Assembly: GCA_016793585.1 (NCBI GenBank)
Contig: JAEUJR010000200.1
Span: forward strand, 1 to 16,251
Origin: Archangium sp.
GTDB lineage: Bacteria; Myxococcota; Myxococcia; Myxococcales; Myxococcaceae
DNA: 16,251 bases
Reading direction: 5' to 3'
The notes beneath the pieces were generated by a model. It did no database searches. It saw only the letters and a list, made by a program, of their open reading frames with translations, and had not been told where the DNA came from. A program made the translations under genes and the position numbers. How positions within the stretch are numbered: position 1 is the stretch's first letter; every line of letters begins with the position of its first letter. Shown here piece after piece: positions 13,476-16,251 of the stretch.

Positions 13476-14531
13476 TCACAACATCTTGTCCGTCGGGCGG
13501 ACGATGGTGATGCGACCCTTCTCGGCGGCCTCGATGGCGACCTTCGCGATCTCGCTCTGCGCGGCCTCGACCTCCGAGAGCTTGACCGGGCCCATCGCGG
13601 AAAGATCGTCTTCGAGCAGCTCGGCGGCGCGAGACGACATGTTGCGCAGGAACTTGTCCTTCACCTCGGGGCTGCCGCCCTTCAGGGCGACGGTGACCTG
13701 CTTCATGTCGAGATCCTTCATGAGCGTCTGCAGGTCGCGATCCGACAGGCGCGTGAGATCTTCGAACGTGAAGAGCTTGGAGCGCAGGTCGCCAGAGAGC
13801 TGGGGGTCGTCCTTCTCGATGTTCGCGAGAATCTCGGTCTGCTGGGCGGCTGGGCTGCGGCGCAGAATCTCGAGGGCGGCGCTGCGGCCATCGACGCGAC
13901 GCATGCCTTCGGCGACGAGCGACTGCAGCTCGCTGGTGAGCGCCAGGCGAACTTCGCGCAGCACCTCGGGGGCCACGGCCTCGACGACGGCCATGCGGCG
14001 AACGACCTGGGGTCGAATGGTGATGGGCAACCGATCCATCACCTGCGCTGCGCGCTCGGGCGTCAGCGAGCTCAACACGAGGGCGATGGTCTGCGGCTGT
14101 TCGCGGGCGAGCACCATCGCGAGTGACTCTGCGTCGGCATCGGCGACCGAGCCGAGCAGCTCTTCGGGCAGCTGGCTGGGCGGCTGGGCGTCGAAGGTGC
14201 GCTTCACCGTCTCGGGGCCGAACACGCTCTGCGCGACCTTGCGGAGCACGTCGTCACCGGCCAGCGCGTCGACGCCGGCCTGCTGCATCGAGTCGACGAA
14301 CTGCTGCAGGGAGTCGTTGATGACGGTGGGCGGCGAGCGCTTGAGCTCTTTCGCGCCCAGGGCCACCTGACGCACCTCCAGCTCACCGAGGTTCTTGAAC
14401 AGCTCGGCGGCCATCTCCTGGCCGAGGGCCAGCATCAGCGCTGCGACGCGTTTGGCGCCCGGGCCCGGCTTGTCGATCCACGGGAGCGGTGGGGCCTGCG
14501 TCTTCGAGGTGTCCTGGTTGGCGTCAGCCAC
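13476..14531 (-). CDS. fliG: Flagellar motor switch protein FliG
   Basis: FliG is the rotor protein that contacts MotA and transmits torque; it also joins FliF to FliM. From the GTG at 14531 the product is 351 residues. It shows the N-terminal FliF-binding domain (about 25-110), a middle domain with EQPQTIALVLSSL (144-156; usually EHPQ) and LPITIRPQVVRRM, and the C-terminal torque domain. Charged residues matching E. coli Lys264, Arg281 and Asp288/Asp289 are present (Lys284, Arg301, Asp308/Asp309). The Arg297 position is Lys317 in GPVKLSEVE. A TTG at 14543 would add four residues, but GGAG lies 6 nt before the GTG (14538-14541) and nothing comparable precedes the TTG. The start overlaps the fliF end by 8 nt. 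Confidence 0.96.
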   Translation of the reverse strand: MADANQDTSKTQAPPLPWIDKPGPGAKRVAALMLALGQEMAAELFKNLGELEVRQVALGAKELKRSPPTVINDSLQQFVDSMQQAGVDALAGDDVLRKVAQSVFGPETVKRTFDAQPPSQLPEELLGSVADADAESLAMVLAREQPQTIALVLSSLTPERAAQVMDRLPITIRPQVVRRMAVVEAVAPEVLREVRLALTSELQSLVAEGMRRVDGRSAALEILRRSPAAQQTEILANIEKDDPQLSGDLRSKLFTFEDLTRLSDRDLQTLMKDLDMKQVTVALKGGSPEVKDKFLRNMSSRAAELLEDDLSAMGPVKLSEVEAAQSEIAKVAIEAAEKGRITIVRPTDKML

Positions 14532-16149
14532 GATCGGCTCCAAGGGGTTGCGGGGTCGAGGCGTTCAGGTGAGGCGAAGGGTTCTTGTCGAGGTCGGCGC
14601 TCAGCCAGGCGCGAATGAGCATGAGGGTGCGTTCGCGATCTTCGCGAACCATGGCGCGAGCGCGCTCTTTGAGATCGGCGAGCGGGTCGACGAGCACGGG
14701 CTGCGGCTCGGGCGTAGGCAGCTCGGGCTTCTTCCCTTCCATCGCGGCGGCGGTCGCCTCGAGCTCGCTGACCTTCTGGCCGGGCTTGAGCACGAGCTGC
14801 GCCTCGACGGGCTGCGCGCGGCGACGCAGCAGGAACGCGATGAGGGCGAGCAGGGCCAGCACGCCGCCGCCGATGGCGCCGTACCCCCACGCAGGGAAGG
14901 TGGCGGCGACGGGCGCAGGCTCTGGCACGTCAGACTTGCCGAAGACCTGGCTCGTGATCTCGAACGCGTCTCCGCGCGCTTCGTCGTAACCGACGGCCTT
15001 GCGCGCGAGCTCTCCGAGCCGTGCGACCTCGGCCGCGTCGCGCACCTTGCCTTCGACGCCGTCGACGATGATCGCCACCGAGATCTTCTGCAGGCGTGGA
15101 ATGCGCGCGAGCGTCGTCGTCGTCGTCTTCGAGATCTCGAAGTTCTTCACCTCGTCCTGGTTGGCCTGGTTGCCCTGTGACGTCGGGCCAGCCTGCGGAG
15201 GCGGCTGCTGCAGCGGCACGTTCGCCTGCGCGCCCGCCACGCCCGCCTGGGTGTTCTGCTGGGTCGACGACGACTGCGTCACCTTGCGCTCACTGCGCAG
15301 CGCCACCGCGTCGGGGTCGAACACCTCGGAGTTCTGGTTCACCTGCGTGGCGTCGACGCTGGCCGTGACCCGCGCGATCACCGCGCCCTGGCCGACCACT
15401 GGCTCGAGCAGCCCGACGATGCGCTGCTCGAAGTCACGCTCGAGCTTGCGCTGGTACGACGCCTCGGGCGAGTCCCACGCCGAGTCCGACGACAGCACCG
15501 CGCCGCGGCCGTCGATCACCGTCACCTGATCGGGCGGCAGCCCGGGCACCGACGAACTCACGAGGTGGCGAATGCCGGCGAGCTCACGTTCACCGAGCGT
15601 GCGCCCCGGCTGCAGCATCACCACGACCGTCGCCGACGGCTTCTTGTCTTCGTCGCGGTACAGGCCCTTCTCCGAGAGCGACACCGTCAGCTTCGCGCTG
15701 CGAACGCCCGCGAGCCGGCCGATGGTGCGCGCGAGCTCGCCTTCGATCGCGCGGCGCAGGTTCACGCGCTGGGTGAACTCGCTCACGCCGAGATCACCAC
15801 GGTCGAACAGCTCGAAGCCGACGCCACCGCCGCGCGGCAGCCCAGCCGTCGCCAGCAGAATGCGCGCGTCGTAGACCTTGTCGGCAGGCACCGCGAGGGC
15901 CGAGCCGTTGGCCTCGGTGCGGTAGGGAATGCCAGCGGTCTTGAGCACGCCGGTCGCTTCGGTCGCGTCTTCCTGGCTGAGGTTGGTGAAGGCGTACTGG
16001 TAGTCGCCGCCCGAGCGGGCCAGCACGCCGACACCACCGGCCAGCGCCAGCGCGATCACGCCACCCGCGATCAGCGCGATTCGAACGCCGGCGGGCAACG
16101 CCTGCAACCGCGCAGGAAGCTCCCGAAGCTGTTTGAGCAGGCTCTCCAT
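14524..16149 (-). CDS. fliF: Flagellar MS-ring protein FliF
   Basis: FliF builds the MS ring, the membrane base on which rod, switch and export gate assemble. The 541-residue product has an N-terminal membrane helix (about 21-43), the YscJ/FliF ring-building domains (YAFTNLSQEDATEATGVLKT, VGFELFDRGDLGVSEFTQRV, NLRRAIEGELARTI) and a second domain to about 400. A disordered Gln/Pro-rich insert lies at about 295-333. The second membrane helix is at about 422-441, followed by RRR. The C-terminal FliG-binding helix is at about 495-518 (VREDRERTLMLIRAWLSADL), with a further 21-residue tail whose codons overlap fliG. The ATG at 16149 is 4 nt after the fliE stop; its ribosome site is weak (GAAG), suggesting coupling to fliE. 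Confidence 0.97.
   Translation of the reverse strand: MESLLKQLRELPARLQALPAGVRIALIAGGVIALALAGGVGVLARSGGDYQYAFTNLSQEDATEATGVLKTAGIPYRTEANGSALAVPADKVYDARILLATAGLPRGGGVGFELFDRGDLGVSEFTQRVNLRRAIEGELARTIGRLAGVRSAKLTVSLSEKGLYRDEDKKPSATVVVMLQPGRTLGERELAGIRHLVSSSVPGLPPDQVTVIDGRGAVLSSDSAWDSPEASYQRKLERDFEQRIVGLLEPVVGQGAVIARVTASVDATQVNQNSEVFDPDAVALRSERKVTQSSSTQQNTQAGVAGAQANVPLQQPPPQAGPTSQGNQANQDEVKNFEISKTTTTTLARIPRLQKISVAIIVDGVEGKVRDAAEVARLGELARKAVGYDEARGDAFEITSQVFGKSDVPEPAPVAATFPAWGYGAIGGGVLALLALIAFLLRRRAQPVEAQLVLKPGQKVSELEATAAAMEGKKPELPTPEPQPVLVDPLADLKERARAMVREDRERTLMLIRAWLSADLDKNPSPHLNASTPQPLGADRG
14538..14541 (-). promoter_or_regulatory. Ribosome binding site deciding the fliG start
   Basis: TTGGAG on the transcript strand, with GGAG at 14538-14541, lies 6 nt before the GTG at 14531. 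It favours that codon over the in-frame TTG at 14543, which is itself part of the site. Confidence 0.6.
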
Positions 16150-16153
16150 GGCT

Positions 16154-16251
16154 TCACACCGTCATGCGCATCACGTCGTTGTAGGCCTCGACCAGCTTCG
16201 TCCTGACCTTCATCGCCAGCCTCATCGCGATGTCGGCTTTCTCGAGGGCGA
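16154..16251 (-). CDS. fliE: Flagellar hook-basal body protein FliE, C-terminal fragment
   Basis: The last 31 codons and stop of a gene entering from the high-coordinate edge are visible. They read ALEKADIAMRLAMKVRTKLV then EAYNDVMRMTV and a TGA. This matches the FliE C-terminus, whose hallmark is a Q-KAD helix, VRNKLVEAY and an ending of MRM.V. FliE is the small exported adaptor that joins the MS ring to the proximal rod and gates the first export. Its place directly before fliF is the standard order. The start and N-terminal half are outside the window. Confidence 0.93.
   Translation of the reverse strand, partial: ALEKADIAMRLAMKVRTKLVEAYNDVMRMTV

Noticed and set aside
1..16251. A previously undescribed system, mobile element, CRISPR array or RNA gene within the window
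   Set aside because: Nearly every base is accounted for by recognisable flagellar genes in a conserved order. No direct repeats, transposase, integrase, tRNA-like cloverleaf or spacer array was seen.
1..16251. A non-flagellar (virulence) type III secretion system
   Set aside because: FlgE, FlgD, FliK, MotA and MotB are present, which are specific to flagella.

Overview
The window is one uninterrupted stretch of a flagellar operon, read entirely from the minus strand. In transcription order (high to low coordinates) I read: fliE (3' end only), fliF, fliG, fliH, fliI, a MotE/YlxF-like gene, fliK, flgD, flgE, a small flbD (swrD-type) gene, motA, motB, fliL, fliM, fliN, fliO, fliP, fliQ, fliR and flhB (5' end only). 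Together these encode the MS ring (FliF) and its rod adaptor (FliE), the switch/C ring (FliG, FliM, FliN), the soluble export ATPase module (FliH, FliI), the membrane export gate (FliO, FliP, FliQ, FliR, FlhB), hook construction and length control (FlgE, FlgD, FliK), and the stator and its accessory protein (MotA, MotB, FliL, and possibly the MotE-like protein).

The DNA is very GC-rich, with strong G/C preference at third codon positions; this produces many long but spurious open frames on the plus strand. The order fliE-F-G-H-I-(ylxF/motE)-fliK-flgD-flgE-flbD-motAB-fliL-M-N-O-P-Q-R-flhB is the arrangement familiar from the fla/che operon of Firmicutes and from several deltaproteobacterial lineages. 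With this base composition, a flagellated high-GC deltaproteobacterium in the broad sense (Myxococcota or relative) is my best guess. That is an inference from composition and synteny, not from a marker gene.

The genes are packed tightly. Most spacers are under 40 nt, several junctions are 4-nt stop/start overlaps (fliO/fliP, fliP/fliQ, motE-like/fliK), and Shine-Dalgarno sites sit inside the end of the preceding gene. Seven genes appear to start with GTG or TTG. The only sizeable non-coding gap is about 143 nt between flgE and flbD; it holds two inverted repeats, one terminator-like. The 37-nt motB-fliL gap contains a close match to the sigma-54 -24/-12 consensus. No RNA genes, mobile elements, CRISPR arrays or repeats of note were seen.

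No previously undescribed system is evident. The points worth a second look are the absence of a recognisable FliJ beside FliI, the unusually long low-complexity FliK, a FliM with an altered GGxG loop, a FliP with almost no signal sequence, the sigma-54-like site before fliL, and a hairpin that masks the fliO ribosome binding site.
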